Of a stretch of DNA of 64,000 bases, positions 10,253 to 21,120 are shown piece after piece. The notes under the pieces were generated by a model. The model worked only from the letters and a program-made list of their open reading frames with translations, made no database searches and was not told the DNA's origin. Position numbers and translations under genes: made by a program. This DNA is from Corydoras sp. C115. Taxonomy: Eukaryota > Chordata > Actinopteri > Siluriformes > Callichthyidae. The first letter of the stretch is position 1. Each line of letters opens with the position of its first letter. Location of the stretch: the NCBI GenBank assembly GCA_019802505.1, contig JAFMOC010000266.1, forward strand, positions 1-64,000. The letters run 5' to 3'.

Positions 10253-10600
10253 TCCTTCCATTATCTTCTGCTTTATCCTCTATTAGGGTCGCGGGGTGGT
10301 GGGGTTCCCCATGCCCATCCAGGGGAGAACGTTTCTGGCGCTGGGCAGATAGACCCAGGACAGGGTGCCAATATATCACTGGGCACACACTCACTCACAC
10401 AGACACACTCTATATGGGGCAATTTGGAGAACTCAATTGACTTGATCCATGATTTTGGACTGTGGGAGGAAACCAGAGAACCCGGAGGAAACCCATGCGA
10501 ACACGGGATGAACATGTAAACTCCACCCAGATTGGGATTCGAACCGGGAATCCCTATTGCTGAGAGGAGAACATGCTAACCACTAAACCACCGTGCCGCC
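10253..10600 (-). mobile_element. Family A SINE, tandem run unit 3
   Basis: Shares the linker, the start and the GGGTGGTGGGG variant with unit 2 but has a full head (CTAAACCACCGTGCCGCC). The pattern fits unequal exchange with a period of about 356 bp. Confidence 0.87.
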
Positions 10601-10694
10601 CACCTCCCTAACCATAATCTAAAAATATAAAAGTTTCTTTATCTCTGTTAGCTGTGCTAAAGGTAATTATAATTAATTCTACAATTTCCCCCTG

Positions 10695-10997
10695 AGTTTC
10701 CTCCGGGTTCTCTGGTTTCCTCCCACAGTCCAAAAACATGGATCAATAATAATAATAATAATAATACATTTTATTTGATGGCGCCTTTCTGGACACTCAA
10801 AGTCAAATCAAGTCAATTGAGTTCTCCAAATTGCCCCATATAGAGTGTATCTGTGCGTGTGAGTGTGTGCCTAGCGATGGATTGGCGTCCTGTCCTGGGT
10901 CTATCTGCCCAGCGCCCGAAACGTTCTCCCCTGGATGGGCATGGGGAACCCCACCGCGACCCTAATAGAGGATAAAGCGGGAGATAATGAATGAATG
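10695..10997 (+). mobile_element. Family A SINE, 5'-truncated, interrupted
   Basis: Starts in the body at TTTCCTCCGGG. A likely TSD, AATTTC(C/T)CCC(T/C)GAG, flanks it imperfectly. A short foreign block at 10746-10805 splits it. Confidence 0.75.
10746..10805. mobile_element. Fragment of another retroelement nested in a SINE
   Basis: (ATA)n then CATTTTATTTGATGGCGCC and TTTCTGGACACTCAAAGTC. The same words recur at 40167-40213 and, diverged, at 25250-25325. The (ATT)n end suggests the 3' tail of a LINE-type element on the minus strand. The family is not identified. Confidence 0.5.
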
Positions 10998-11096
10998 AAT
11001 TTCTCCCCGAGATCATTAAAGTATTCTGATTCTGATATCCTGCAGCAAAAGTCTGAATCAGTTACACATCTTTAATATGTTATAAGAATCATTTAC

Positions 11097-11473
11097 GGTC
11101 GGCACGGTGGTTTAGTGGTTAGCATGTTCTCCTCTCAGCACTAGGGATTCCTGGTTCGAATCCCAATCTGGGTGGAGTTTCCATGTTCTCCCCGTGTCCA
11201 CGTGGGTTTCCTCCTGGTTCCTCCGGTTTTAAATTCCCTAAATTGGTTTCTCCGGTTTCCTTCCACAGTCCAAAAACATGGATCAAGTCAATTGAGTTCT
11301 CCAAATTGCCCCATATAGAGTGTGTTTGTGTGAGTGAGTGTGTGCCCAGTGATAGATTGGTGCCCTGTCCTGGGTGTATCTGCCCAGCGCCCGAAATGTT
11401 CTCCCCTGGATGGTCATGGGAACCAAAGAGACCCCAGTAGAGGATAAAACGGAAGATAATGGATGGATGGATG
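11097..11473 (+). mobile_element. Family A SINE with a 30-bp internal insertion, perfect TSD
   Basis: TSD AAGAATCATTTAC at 11084-11096 and 11474-11486. The body has an extra TTTTAAATTCCCTAAATTG between two CTCCGG words. The same words recur at 12213-12231, linking the two loci. Confidence 0.88.
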
Positions 11474-11502
11474 AAGAATCATTTACATTAAAATGCAAAT
11501 CA

Positions 11503-11847
11503 TTCATTCATTATCTCCCGCTTTTATCCTCTATTAGGGTCGCGGTGGGGTTCCCCATGCCCATCCAGGGGAGAACGTCTCGGGTGCTGGGCAGATAGAC
11601 CCAGGACAAGGCGCTAATCTATCGCTGGGCACACACTCACTCACACAGACACACTCTATATGGGGCAATTTGGAGAACTCAATTGACTTGATCCATGTTT
11701 TTGGACTGTGGGAGGAAACCGGAGAACCCGGAGGAAACCCACGCGGACACAAGGAGAACATGGAAGCTCCACCCAGATGGGGATTCGAACCGGGAATCCC
11801 TAGCGCTGAGAGGAGAACGTGCTAAGCACTAAGCCACCGTGCCGCCC
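11503..11847 (-). mobile_element. Family A SINE, full length, perfect TSD
   Basis: TSD AAAATGCAAATCA at 11490-11502 and 11848-11860. It lies three bases beyond the right TSD of the previous copy, in opposite orientation. Confidence 0.92.
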
Positions 11848-11956
11848 AAAATGCAAATCAATTTGAACAGAATTCTTGCTCCTACCTAAAAACAGGCTCA
11901 CGATTACAGAATATGGATTATAAGACGTTCCAGACGTTAAATGCACTTTAAGGCGC

Positions 11957-12125
11957 ACAAGTATTGACCCATTGGGTTAAGAGTTCAAGCCCAGGGCAGC
12001 CAGTCTGTCCAGCTGAGCTCGAGATTAATGCTTTAATCCTGTGTTTCTTAGCTTTCTGCCCATCTTTAGATTTAATAATCGATTTAAGTTGCTCTGGATG
12101 AATGTGTCTGCGTAATGCACTAATG
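11957..12125 (+). mobile_element. Degenerate tRNA-headed SINE fragment, family B type
   Basis: Has a B-box-like AGAGTTCAAGCCC and, at about 12086, TAAGTTGCTCTGGATGAATG and GTCTGCGTAATGC, which resemble the L2-type tail of family B. Much diverged. Confidence 0.45.
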
Positions 12126-12179
12126 CCCTTCAGCATTGTTCGTTGGGTCTTATTCAGGATGCGATTCTGCTTTGCATTA

Positions 12180-12350
12180 TACTCCGGTTTTGTCCCACAG
12201 TCATAGTTTCTGCTTTTAAATTCCCTAAATTGCCCTGTCCTGGGTCTATCTGCCCAGCGCCCGAGACTTTCTCCCCTGTATGGGCATGGGGAACCCCACC
12301 GCGACCCTGATAGAGGATAAAGCGGGAGATGATGAATGAATGAATGAATA
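12180..12350 (+). mobile_element. Family A SINE fragment, first part of a dimer
   Basis: Body piece with TTTTAAATTCCCTAAATTG, then a jump to the 3' domain and (ATGA)n tail. It ends in the linker AATATTGAAG also seen at 3378. Confidence 0.75.
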
Positions 12351-12355
12351 TTGAA

Positions 12356-12696
12356 GCGGCATGGTGGTTTAGTGGTTAGCACGTTCTCCTCTCAGCACTA
12401 GGGATTCCCGGTTCGAATCCAAATCTGGGTGGAGTTTCCATGTTCTCCCCGTGTCCGTGTGGGTTTCCTCCTGGGTCTCCGGTTTCCTCCCACAGTCCAA
12501 AAACACGGATCAAGTCAATTGAGTTCTCCAAATTGCCCCATATAGAGTGTGTCTGTGTGAGTGAGTGTGTGCCCAGTGATGGATTGGCGTCCTGTCCTGG
12601 GTGTATCTGCCCAGCGCCCGAGACGTTCTCCCCTGGATGGGCGTGGGAACCCAAGAGACCCCAGTAGAGGATAGAGTGGGAGATAATGAATGAATG
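12356..12696 (+). mobile_element. Family A SINE, second part of a dimer
   Basis: Begins GCGGCATGGTGGTTTAGTGG, the TTTAG variant that always follows the AATATTGAAG linker in this window. Full length. Confidence 0.87.
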
Positions 12697-12708
12697 GTTT
12701 CCAGGTCA

Positions 12709-13020
12709 GGCAGCTCAGTGGCTTAGTGGTTGGCATGTTCTCCTCTCAGCACTACAGATTCCCGGTTCGAATCCCCATCTGGGTGGAGTTTCCATGTTCT
12801 CCCCGTGTCCGCGTGGGTTTCCTCCGGGTTCTCTGGTTTCCTCCCACAGTCCAAAAACATGGATCAGGTCAATTGAGTTCTCCAAATTGCCCCATATAGA
12901 GTGTGTCTGTGTGAGTGAGTGTGTGCCCAGCGATAGATTGGCTGGGTCCTGGGTGTATGGGTCCCCCCCCCCCCCCGTGACCCTAATAGAGGATAAAGCG
13001 GAAGATAATGGATGGATGGA
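12709..13020 (+). mobile_element. Family A SINE with C-run
   Basis: Near full length. The stretch between GCCC and GACC near the 3' end is shortened, and the C-run there has grown to about 13 bases (12963-12976). Confidence 0.85.
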
Positions 13021-13128
13021 ATACGATATAGGGGTTGCTATTAAAAAGATATTTTTTATATTTTGTTATACGTTGTATTAGTACAAGTGGATCAGTCACA
13101 AAATTTTTAAACACTGTGTTTACTCTCG

Positions 13129-13254
13129 CCCAGCGATGGATTGGCGCCCTGTCCTGGGTGTGTCTGGCCAGCGCCCGAAATGTTCTCCCCTGGATGGGCA
13201 TGGGGAACCCCCCCGCGACCCTAATAGAGGATAAAGCGGGAGATAATGAATGAA
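13129..13254 (+). mobile_element. Family A SINE, 126-bp 5'-truncated copy, perfect TSD
   Basis: TSD TGTGTTTACTCTCG (14 bases) at 13115-13128 and 13255-13268. Only the 3' domain and (ATGA)n tail are present. Confidence 0.92.
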
Positions 13255-13360
13255 TGTGTTTACTCTCGTGTACTTTATTAGCCCCGTCTAGCGTATCGCT
13301 CCACCCTGCAGAAGTAAAGTTCCACACTGGAGCTTATCTAAGTGCGCTGAGAGGCGCGGT

Positions 13361-13450
13361 TTACAGTAACACACGAGCTGTAATCAGCATCTTAAGGTAC
13401 AAAGTGTTCTTGTGTTGCAAGTGTGCAAAAGCCCGAGTTCCTCTATCATA
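13361..13450. repeat. Dispersed block shared with 29857-29920
   Basis: AAAGTGTTCTTGTGTTGCAA and GTGTGCAAAAGCC occur here and again at about 29880-29912 after a TTTACAGTAACAC word. Low-copy; nature unknown. Confidence 0.6.
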
Positions 13451-13650
13451 ATGAAAACGGACTCTTGTGTGTTCACCGAGAAAATTGTATCAGCATTGCT
13501 GTGCGGCGTGAGAGTGTTCAAAGTAAAGAGCGAGCTCTGAGTGTGTATGAGAGGTGTGTCTGTGTGGGTGGTGAACAGCAGGTGAGACTGAAGTCAGCTT
13601 GATTCAAATTTCACCTCCCATTCACACTAACTGCTGTGTCTCGTGGAGCT

Positions 13651-13808
13651 GTGAGGACGGAGCTGAATCTTAAGCCAGCACTCTGAGCGTAAACACATTT
13701 CTGAAGCTCGGGCTTTCTTGCGCTCACTCGTTTGCGGCCATTCGGGGTGCGATTCCACCCCGTTCTGTGCAAAGTGTGCAGGTTTGCCCGATCTGCTGGG
13801 ATTCAAAA
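13651..13808 (+). repeat. Flanking block of the 103-bp satellite, copy 1
   Basis: Starts GAGGACGGAGCTGAATC and runs through AAGCTCGGGCTTTCTTGCG to GCTGGGATTCAAAATGAATG. Near copies are at 16629-16787 and 17217-17357, so this block is part of the higher-order structure of the satellite. Confidence 0.75.
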
Positions 13809-13837
13809 TGAATGTAAAACATATTTTTTGCTAAAAT

Positions 13838-15418
13838 CAGCAAAAACACACAAGTTTACCTTGAATCCATATTACCATGGATCCAGGGCGCAGATATATC
13901 GCTGTAGAGTCAATCAGCAAAAACCCACTCTATATGGGGCAAATTAGAGCATTCAAGTTTACCTTGAATCCATATTACCATGGATCCAGGGAGCAGATAT
14001 ATCGCTGTAGAGTCAATCAGCAAAAACCCACTCTATATGGGGCAAATTAGAGCATTTAAGTTTACCTTGAATCCATATTACCATGGATCCAGGGCGCAGA
14101 TATATCGCTGTAGAGTCGATCAATCAGCCAAAACTCATTCTATATGGGGCAAATTAGAGCATTCAAGTTTACCTTGAATCCATATTACCATGGATCCAGG
14201 GCGCAGATATATCGCTGTAGAGTCAATCAGCAAAAACCCACTCTATATGGGGCAAATTAGAGCATTCAAGTTTACCTTGAATCCATATTACCATGAATCC
14301 AGGGCGCAGATATATCGCTGTAGAGTCAATCAGCAAAAACCCACTCTATATGGGGCAAATTAGAGCATTCAAGTTTACCTTGAATCCATATTACCATGGA
14401 TCCATGGCGCAGATATATCGCTGTAGAGTCGATCAATCAGCCAAAACTCGCTCTATATGGGGCAAATTAGAGCATTCAAGTTTACCTTGAATCCATATTA
14501 CCATGGATCCAGGGTGCAGATATATCGCTGTAGAGTCAATCAGCAAAAACACACTCTATATGGGGCAAATTAGAGCATTCAAGTTTACCTTGAATCCATA
14601 TTACCATGAATCCAGGGTGCAGATATATCGCTGTAGAGTCAATCAGCAAAAGCACACTCTATATGGGGCAAATTAGAGCATTCAAGTTTACCTTGAATCC
14701 ATATTACCATGGATCCAGGGCACAGATATATCGCTGTAGAGTCAATCAGCAAAAACCCACTCTATATGGGGCAAATTAGAGCATTCAAGTTTACCTTGAA
14801 TCCATATAACCATGAATCCAGGGCGCAGATATATCGCTGTAGAGTCAATCAGCAAAAACCCACTCTATATGGGGCAAATTAGAGCATTCAAGTTTACCTT
14901 GAATCCATATAACCATGAATCCAGGGAGCAGATATATCGCTGTAGAGTCGATCAATCAGCCAAAACTCACTCTATATGGGGCAAATTAGAGCATTCAAGT
15001 TTACCTTGAATCCATATAACCATGAATCCAGGGCACAGATATATCGCTGTAGAGTCGATCAATCAGCCAAAACTCATTCTATATGGGGCAAATTAGAGCA
15101 TTCAAGTTTACCTTGAATCCATATTACCATGAATCCAGGGTGCAGATATATCGCTGTAGAGTCAATCAGCAAAAACACACTCTATATGGGGCAAATTAGA
15201 GCATTCAAGTTTACCTTGAATCCATATTACCATGAATCCAGGGTGCAGATATATCGCTGTAGAGTCAATCAGCAAAAGCACACTCTATATGGGGCAAATT
15301 AGAGCATTCAAGTTTACCTTGAATCCATATTACCATGAATCCAGGGAGCAGATATATTGCTGTAGAGTCAATCAGCAAAAACCCACTCTATATGGGGCAA
15401 ATTAGAGCATTCAAGTTT
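13838..15418 (+). repeat. 103/107-bp satellite derived from the family A SINE core
   Basis: Fifteen head-to-tail monomers. The start of TTGAATCCATAT recurs every 103 bases (from 13861), or every 107 where GTCGATCAATCAGCC replaces GTCAATCAGC. Each monomer has CTCTATATGGGGCAAATTAG and CATTCAAGTTTACCTTGAAT, which is the minus-strand core of diverged family A copies, joined to a non-SINE part (CAGATATATCGCTGTAGAG). Monomers are very similar, so the array is young or homogenised. Short ORFs in it follow the repeat and are not genes. Confidence 0.9.
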
Positions 15419-17216
15419 GCACCCTGGATTCATGGTAATATGGATTCAAGGTTATTGCTGTAGAGTCGATCGGTCAGTCGGTCGGCTGCTCGCTCACACA
15501 CTATATAGAAGCAATTTAGAGCATCCAATTTACCTTGAATCCATGTTTTTGGACTGTGGGAGGAAACCAGAGAACCCGAGGGAAACCCACACGGACAAGG
15601 GGAGAACATGGAAACGCCACAAGTGTGCAGGTTTGCCCGTACTGCTGGGATTCAAAATGAATGTAAAATATTTTATTTGCTAAAATCAGCAAAAACCCAT
15701 TCTATATGGGGCAAATTAGAGAATTCAAGTTTACCTTGAATCCATATTACCATGAATCCAGGGAGCAGATATATTGCTGTAGAGTTGATCAATCAGCCAA
15801 AACACACTCTATATGGGGCAAATTAGAGCATTCAAGTTTACCTTGAATCCATATAACCATGAATCCAGGGTGCAGATATATCGCTGTAGAGTCGATCAAT
15901 CAGCCAAAACCCACTCTATATGGGGCAAATTAGAGCATTCAAGTTTGCGCCCTGGATTCATGGTAATATGGATTCAAGGTTATTGCTGTAGAGACGATTG
16001 GTCAGTCGGTCGGCTGCTCGCTCACACACTATATAGAAACAATTCAGAGCATCCAATTTACCTTGAATCCATGTTTTGGACTGTGGGAGGAAACCAGAGA
16101 ACCCGAGGGAAACCCACACGGACACGGGGAGAACATGGAAACGCCACAAGTGTGCAGGTTTGCCCGTACTGCTGGGATTCAAAATGAATGTAAAACTTTT
16201 TTTTGCTAAGATCAGCAAAAACCCATTCTATATGGGGCAAATTAGAGCATTCAAGTTTACCTTGAATCCATATTACCATGGATCCAGGGCGCAGATATAT
16301 TGCTGTAGAGTCAATCAATCAGCCAAAACTCGCTCTATATGGGGCAAATTAGAGCATTCAAGTTTGCACCCTGGATTCATGGTAATATGGATTCAAGGTA
16401 GATATATTGCTGTAGAGTCGATCGGTCAGTCGGTCGGCTGCTCGCTCACACACTATATAGAAGCAATTTAGAGCATCCAATTTACCTTGAATCAATGTTT
16501 TTGGACTGTGGGAGGAAACCAGAGAACCCGAGGGAAACCCACACGGACACGGGGAGAACATGGAAACTCCACATATACTGTATATTTGGTTTTTACCTCG
16601 CTGGCAACCATATAAATTGTGGTTCTCTGTGAGGACGGAGCTGAATCTTAAGCCAGCACTCCGAGCGTAAACACATTTCTGAAGCTCAGGCTTTCTTGCG
16701 CTCTATTCGGGGTGCGATTTGACCCCGTTCTGTGCAAAATGTGTGGGTTTGCCCGATCTGCTGGGATTCAAAATGAATGTAAATCTTTGTTTTTTGCTAA
16801 AATCAGCAAAAAGACACTCTATATGGGGCAAATTAGAGCATTCAGGTTTACCTTGAATCCAATCTTACCATCAATCCAGTGCGCAGATATATCGCTGTAG
16901 AGTCAATCAGCAAAAACACACTCTATATGGGGCAAATTTGAGCATTCAAGTTTACCTTGAATCCATATTACCATGTATCCAGGGTGCAGATATATCGCTG
17001 TAGAGTCGATCGGTCAGTCGGTCGGCTGCTCGCTCACACACTATATAGAAGCAATTCAGAGCATCCAATTTACCTTGAATCCATGTTTTTGGACAGTGGG
17101 CGGAAACCAGAGAACCCGAGGGAAACCCACACGGACACGGGGAGAACATGGAAATGCCACATATACTGTATATTTGGTTTTTACCTCGCTGGCAACCATA
17201 TAAATTGTGGTTCTCT
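15419..17216 (+). repeat. Higher-order part of the satellite
   Basis: Monomers alternate with blocks made of GTCGATCGGTCAGTCGGTCG, a SINE body on the minus strand (GGACTGTGGGAGGAAACC to GGGGAGAACATGGAAAC) and TGCTGGGATTCAAAATGAATG. Block starts are near 15419, 15947, 16366 and 16958. Three of the four contain an inverted 33-bp segment (15419-15451, 15947-15979, 16366-16398). Confidence 0.85.
16629..16787 (+). repeat. Flanking block of the satellite, copy 2
   Basis: Same block as 13651-13808. It is preceded by ATACTGTATATTTGG and CTCGCTGGCAACCATATAAA, which also precede copy 3. Confidence 0.78.
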
Positions 17217-17357
17217 GTGAGGACGGAGCTGAATCTTAAGCCAGCACTCTGAGCGTAAACACATTTCTGAAGCTCGGGCTTTCTTGCGCTCTCGTTTGCG
17301 GTCATTCGGGGTGCGATTCCACCCCGTTCTGTGCAAAGTGTGCAGGTTTGCCCGAAA
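17217..17357 (+). repeat. Flanking block of the satellite, copy 3
   Basis: Lies about 588 bases after copy 2 with the same left neighbour, showing a tandem duplication of the whole higher-order unit. The array ends here. Confidence 0.78.
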
Positions 17358-17865
17358 AGTCAGCAAAAACTGGGCCTCTTTCTCATATGCTTTAGAGGAA
17401 TTGTTTTAAAAATGGAAATTCAGCATAAAACAGCTGATTATGTCGTCGGGTGGATTTGGATTTATTTGGGTATTTATTCGAGCATCGTCATTCTGCTTCC
17501 CGGAACCAGGTGTGAATCAGAGTAGCGTGCTTGGCATTTAAATTAGCATCGATTCTAATCAAGCTACAAAAGTAGAGATGCTACAGTCTGGTGATGCGAG
17601 CACCCTGGTGAGTGAAGCGGTAATGGACAAAGCAGGCAGGTTAGCATGATGACAAGACGAAATTTAATGCACTATACAAAGAGACAAGCAATGCTCACAC
17701 AGAGACGAACATGACTCAGTGGATAACCTGACATGCAAAGAGTTTCTATAAAACAACGTAAAGCTCATGACGGGAAAACCACGAGCACGAACAATGAACA
17801 CAGGCTAATTAACTACATAGAGTAGCACAATGACGTCAAAGAGCACGACAAGCTCCTTACGTACG
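17358..17865. other. Single-copy non-coding sequence
   Basis: No repeat words and no convincing ORF. Confidence 0.4.
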
Positions 17866-18013
17866 GATGTATGTATGTATGTATGTATGGATGGATAGAT
17901 AGATAGATAGATTGATAGATAGATAGACAGAATGTATAGACAGAATGTATATATAGAATGTATAGACAGAATGTATAGATAGAATGTATAGATAGAATGT
18001 ATAGAATGTATAA

Positions 18014-18060
<47 letters not shown>

Positions 18061-18165
18061 AAATGTATAGACAGAATGTATAGAAAGTATAGATAGATTG
18101 ATAGATAGATAGACAGAATGTATAGACAGAATGTATAGATAGAATGTATAGAATGTATAAATAGA

Positions 18166-18203
<38 letters not shown>

Positions 18204-18323
18204 AAATGTATAGACAGAATGTATAGAAAGTATAGATAGATTGATAGATAGATAGACAGAATGTATAGACAGAATGTATAGATAGATAGATAGATAGATA
18301 GACAGAATGTATAGACAGAATGT

Positions 18324-18372
<49 letters not shown>

Positions 18373-18423
18373 CAGACAGAATGTATAGACAGAATGTATA
18401 GATAGAATGTATAGAATGTATAA

Positions 18424-18472
<49 letters not shown>

Positions 18473-18561
18473 ATGTATAGACAGAATGTATAGAAAGTAT
18501 AGATAGATTGATAGATAGACAGACAGAATGTATAGACAGAATGTATAGATAGAATGTATAA

Positions 18562-18610
<49 letters not shown>

Positions 18611-18684
18611 ATGTATAGACAGAATGTATAGACAGAATGTATAGATAGATAGACGGTATAGAATGTATAGATAGATAGAATGTA

Positions 18685-18716
<32 letters not shown>

Positions 18717-18734
18717 ATGTATAGACAGAATGTA

Positions 18735-18766
<32 letters not shown>

Positions 18767-18838
18767 ATGTATAGACAGAATGTATAGATAGATAGATAGA
18801 ATGTATAGAATGTATAGATAGATAGATAGTTAGATAAT
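17866..18838 (+). repeat. GATA/GACA (Bkm-like) simple-repeat array
   Basis: About 970 bases of TAGA and CAGA tetramers with recurring AATGTATAGACAG and AATGTATAGATAG modules. GATA runs are followed by GACA runs many times, giving a higher-order pattern. A minus-strand ORF of 376 codons (YLSIYLSI, YTFCLSVCLS) is the translation of this repeat and not a protein gene. GATA/GACA arrays are known from sex-chromosome studies in vertebrates; no such link can be made here. Confidence 0.93.
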
Positions 18839-19052
18839 TATAAAGCCTGATGATCTCCTCAGTCTGTCTGTAGAGCAGCTCAGTGACAGCAGCCTGCCAC
18901 TGAAAGAGCTCCTTTTCCATAATGAAGGTGTGCATTTATTAAAACGCTGTCACATTAACACTCATGTGAACAGAATGTGCATGCCGTACTGCATGGCGCA
19001 CACTGGGTTCTCGCAACTTCTTTTTTCCCTTGTACTGTACACACCAAGACCA

Positions 19053-19246
19053 CTTGGTCATTTAGCAGACACTGTTACCCAAAGCGACTTACAAAGCAAG
19101 CACAGGGTTGGCCACAGCATCCCTGAAGTAATGAGGCTTAAGGGTCTACATTGGTACCACATTGGTAACTTCATTGGACCTGGGATTTGAATCCACAACC
19201 TTCAGATTGATAACCCAACACCCTAACCACTGAGCTACCACACCCT
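19053..19246 (-). mobile_element. Family B SINE, near full length
   Basis: Minus-strand tail GTCATTTAGCAGACACTG and AAAGCGACTTACAAAGC. Box B is GGATTTGAATCC (imperfect) and the head is CCACTGAGCTACCAC, which contains the box A complement. Confidence 0.82.
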
Positions 19247-19692
19247 TCAATGCATCTTCTGTTTTGTAAGTTTGTTTTACATGTAGTGTTTTGGCATCAA
19301 TAAATAAACCAAGCCCAGGAAAATATATGTAAAGCAAATGTGAGTCTGTTTGAAAAGTTCGCTTCTGCTGGCTAGACTTATAAACATCCCAACTTCTTCC
19401 AAAGCTTCACACATTGAGCTAAGAAGAGTTTTGGGCCTCAACAGAATCAGCTTACCAAAGCTGGGATGCAATTGGCACAAATATAGACCAAATAGACTAA
19501 TTCAGTTGTAGGCTTGTGGTGTATTTTTTTTTACAAAGCAACTAGCGAGAAATCTAGGGACGTTTTCTGTTGTTACTGGTCAGAATGACAAAATGGGGTA
19601 TTGGAAGGACAGACATACTTGAGCTTAAGTGCTTGCACGTCTTTTACCATGATGAAGAGTCAAAATAATAAGTGGAATAAAAATGAAGAATT
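19247..19692. other. Single-copy non-coding sequence
   Basis: No recognised gene or repeat. Confidence 0.4.
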
Positions 19693-20045
19693 GGGCGGCA
19701 CGGTGGCTTAGTGGTTAGCACGTTCGCCTCTCAGCGCTAGGGATTCCCGGTTCGAATCCCCATCTGGGTGGAGTTTCCATGTTCTCCCCGTGTCCGCGTG
19801 GGTTTCCTCCGGGTTCTCCGGTTTCCTCCCACAGTCCAAAAACATGGATCAAGTTAATTGAGTTCTCTAAATTGCCCCATATTGAGTGTGTATGAGTGCG
19901 TGTGAGTGAGTGTGTGCCCAGCGATGGATTGGCGCCCTGTCCTGGGTCTATCTGCCCAGCGCCCGAGACGTTCTCCCCTGGAAGGGTATGGGGAACCCCA
20001 CCGCGACCCTAATAGAGGATAAAGCGGAAGATAATGAATGAATGA
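19693..20045 (+). mobile_element. Family A SINE, full length
   Basis: Box A TGGCTTAGTGG and box B GGTTCGAATCC both match consensus. The tail (ATGA)n runs into poly-A. No clear TSD because of the A-rich flank. Confidence 0.88.
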
Positions 20046-20336
20046 AAAAAAAAAAGAAGAAGAATATTCTATATTCGACGGCGACAAATAATCCAGTTCA
20101 CACGAAGGTGTCCAGTGATTCTGATAGCAGGGTTCTACGCAGACCACTGAAGTGTCATCAGAAGGAAATGCTTTTAAACAATGACCTAAAGAATGACCAG
20201 CTAATAACTTTGGTTTAAACGAGCAAGAGCGATGTCCATGTCCATATTCATCATGTCAAACGCTACAATAATGTCTGCTAATGATGTTTTAAAAGTTTTC
20301 TAGATATTTAAGTCTTTAGTCCTAAGAATACAAACA

Positions 20337-20679
20337 TTCATTCATTCATTATCTCCCGCTTTATCCTCTATTAGGGTCGCGGTGAGGTTCCCCATGCCCA
20401 TCCAGGGGAGAACATCTCGGGCGCTGGGCAGATACACCCAGGACAGGGCGCCAATCCATCACTGGGCATACACTCACTCACACAGACACACTCTATATGG
20501 GGCAATTTTGAGAATTCAATTGACTCCATGTTTTTGGACTGAGGGAGGAAACCGGAGAATCTACAGGAAACCCACGCGGACACGGGGAGAACATGGAAAC
20601 TCCACCCAGATTGGGATTCGAACCGGGAATCCCTAGCGCTGAGAGGCGAACGTGCAAACCACTAAGCCACCGTGCCGCC
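20337..20679 (-). mobile_element. Family A SINE, full length, perfect TSD
   Basis: TSD AGAATACAAACA at 20325-20336 and 20680-20691. The GATC before CCATG in the body is lost (TTGACTCCATG). Confidence 0.92.
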
Positions 20680-20691
20680 AGAATACAAACA

Positions 20692-21120
20692 TAAACGTTA
20701 AATTATTTAAGAGAAAACAGAAGAAAATAAAAGGTAATTTCAAGGAGAAAGAGCATAAGTGTGAAGGGGAACAAGATGTGACACACAAACGGAATCTAGA
20801 GAGAGAAGAATGAGAGCGAGTAATGGAAGCAGATAGATAAACAAGAAGAAAATGATGGAAGAAAAAAATAATGGAACAGAGGAGAGGATAGGAGGGGGGT
20901 GTGAGTGTTGGCATTGCAGATCAGGGTACCGCAGATTTCGCAGTCAGCCAGTATGGACACGTTTCTGGTTGCCATGGAGAAATGGAGAAACAGATCCTCC
21001 TGCAAAGCTCCTCAAGGGTGAAAATCCAGCATGACGCACTCATTTTAAAGACAAACCACGAATACATTACCCACAGGGTTAACTCAAGGCCATCACGGCT
21101 TTAATCTGTACAGATTAACT
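20692..21120. other. Purine-rich then mixed single-copy sequence
   Basis: 20700-20890 is strongly purine-rich on the plus strand. GGTTGCCATGGAGAA at 20968 resembles half of an RFX X-box. No gene recognised. Confidence 0.35.

Noticed and set aside
13838..15418. CRISPR-like array
   Set aside because: The units are contiguous and almost identical over their whole length, without unique spacers; the window is eukaryotic.
17805..18935. 376-codon minus-strand ORF
   Set aside because: It is the translation of the GATA/GACA array (YLSI and YTFCLSV repeats), with a start and end outside but no non-repetitive domain.
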